DNA of 64,000 bases from Deltaproteobacteria bacterium (GTDB lineage: Bacteria; Desulfobacterota; DSM-4660; Desulfatiglandales; HGW-15), in contig JAGVAP010000053.1 of assembly GCA_020060215.1 (NCBI GenBank), forward strand, positions 1 through 64,000. Direction: 5' to 3'. The translations under genes and the position numbers were made by a program. Below, piece by piece: positions 63,980 to 64,000 of this stretch. Numbering within the stretch: position 1 is the first letter of the stretch; each line of letters opens with the position of its first letter. The notes under the pieces are model-generated. The model searched no databases and was not told the origin of the DNA. It saw only the letters and a list, made by a program, of their open reading frames with translations.

Positions 63980-64000
63980 CAGAGTTCAATATAAAGGACC

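Overview
The window is GC-rich, gene-dense bacterial chromosome. The gene set points to a Gram-negative anaerobe or facultative anaerobe of the Desulfobacterota (former Deltaproteobacteria) type. The reasons are family-level: a NifA-type sigma-54 activator next to an amt-glnK-glnD nitrogen block, an MCE/Mla lipid transport operon, a BamA-like protein with an extra N-terminal domain, Liv-type uptake systems, a molybdenum hydroxylase operon, and many small palindromic repeats between genes. No rRNA, tRNA, CRISPR array, transposase or phage gene was recognised. The genus cannot be told from the sequence.

Region 1 (1-20.3 kb) is catabolic. A minus-strand zinc alcohol dehydrogenase/amidase pair faces a plus-strand unit of a cyclase-family hydrolase, a VOC-fold enzyme and a complete branched-chain-type ABC importer (binding protein, LivH, LivM, LivG, LivF). 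A radical SAM enzyme, a frameshifted AAA ATPase and a ketopantoate-reductase-like dehydrogenase follow. Next come minus-strand genes for a three-subunit molybdenum hydroxylase (FAD, 2Fe-2S and Mo subunits), an SDR epimerase, a carboxymuconolactone-decarboxylase-family protein and an AtoE-type short-chain fatty acid transporter. A second cyclase and a GntR/FCD regulator lie upstream of them. Together they look like uptake and oxidation of a small organic, possibly ring-containing, acid; the substrate is unknown.

Region 2 (20.3-43.8 kb) is envelope and signalling. It holds a secreted tannase/feruloyl-esterase-like hydrolase, an orphan histidine kinase with a protoglobin-like sensor domain, a GNAT acetyltransferase, a secreted protein built of seven exact 11-residue units coupled to a membrane metallophosphoesterase, a Tat-exported orphan Liv-type binding protein, and RmuC. 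Then comes an Mla/MCE operon headed by a cyclic-nucleotide-binding/PAS membrane sensor. Metallo-beta-lactamase-fold hydrolases, an MFS transporter, a beta-barrel protein, an ABC exporter, a secreted C39-like protein and a secreted Gly/Gln/Tyr/Phe-rich low-complexity protein complete it.

Region 3 (43.8-64 kb) is housekeeping and nitrogen control: a BamA-like protein that stops after its POTRA repeats, amt-glnK-glnD behind a very good sigma-54 promoter, a PLP-dependent dehydratase, a PurF-like protein lacking the N-terminal catalytic cysteine, a porin-like protein, the NifA-type activator, a PilZ protein, canonical purF, and carB.

The most interesting leads are the Cys-less PurF paralogue with its small neighbour, the barrel-less BamA, the 11-mer repeat protein with its phosphoesterase, the sensor-led Mla operon, and several families of dispersed palindromic repeats.
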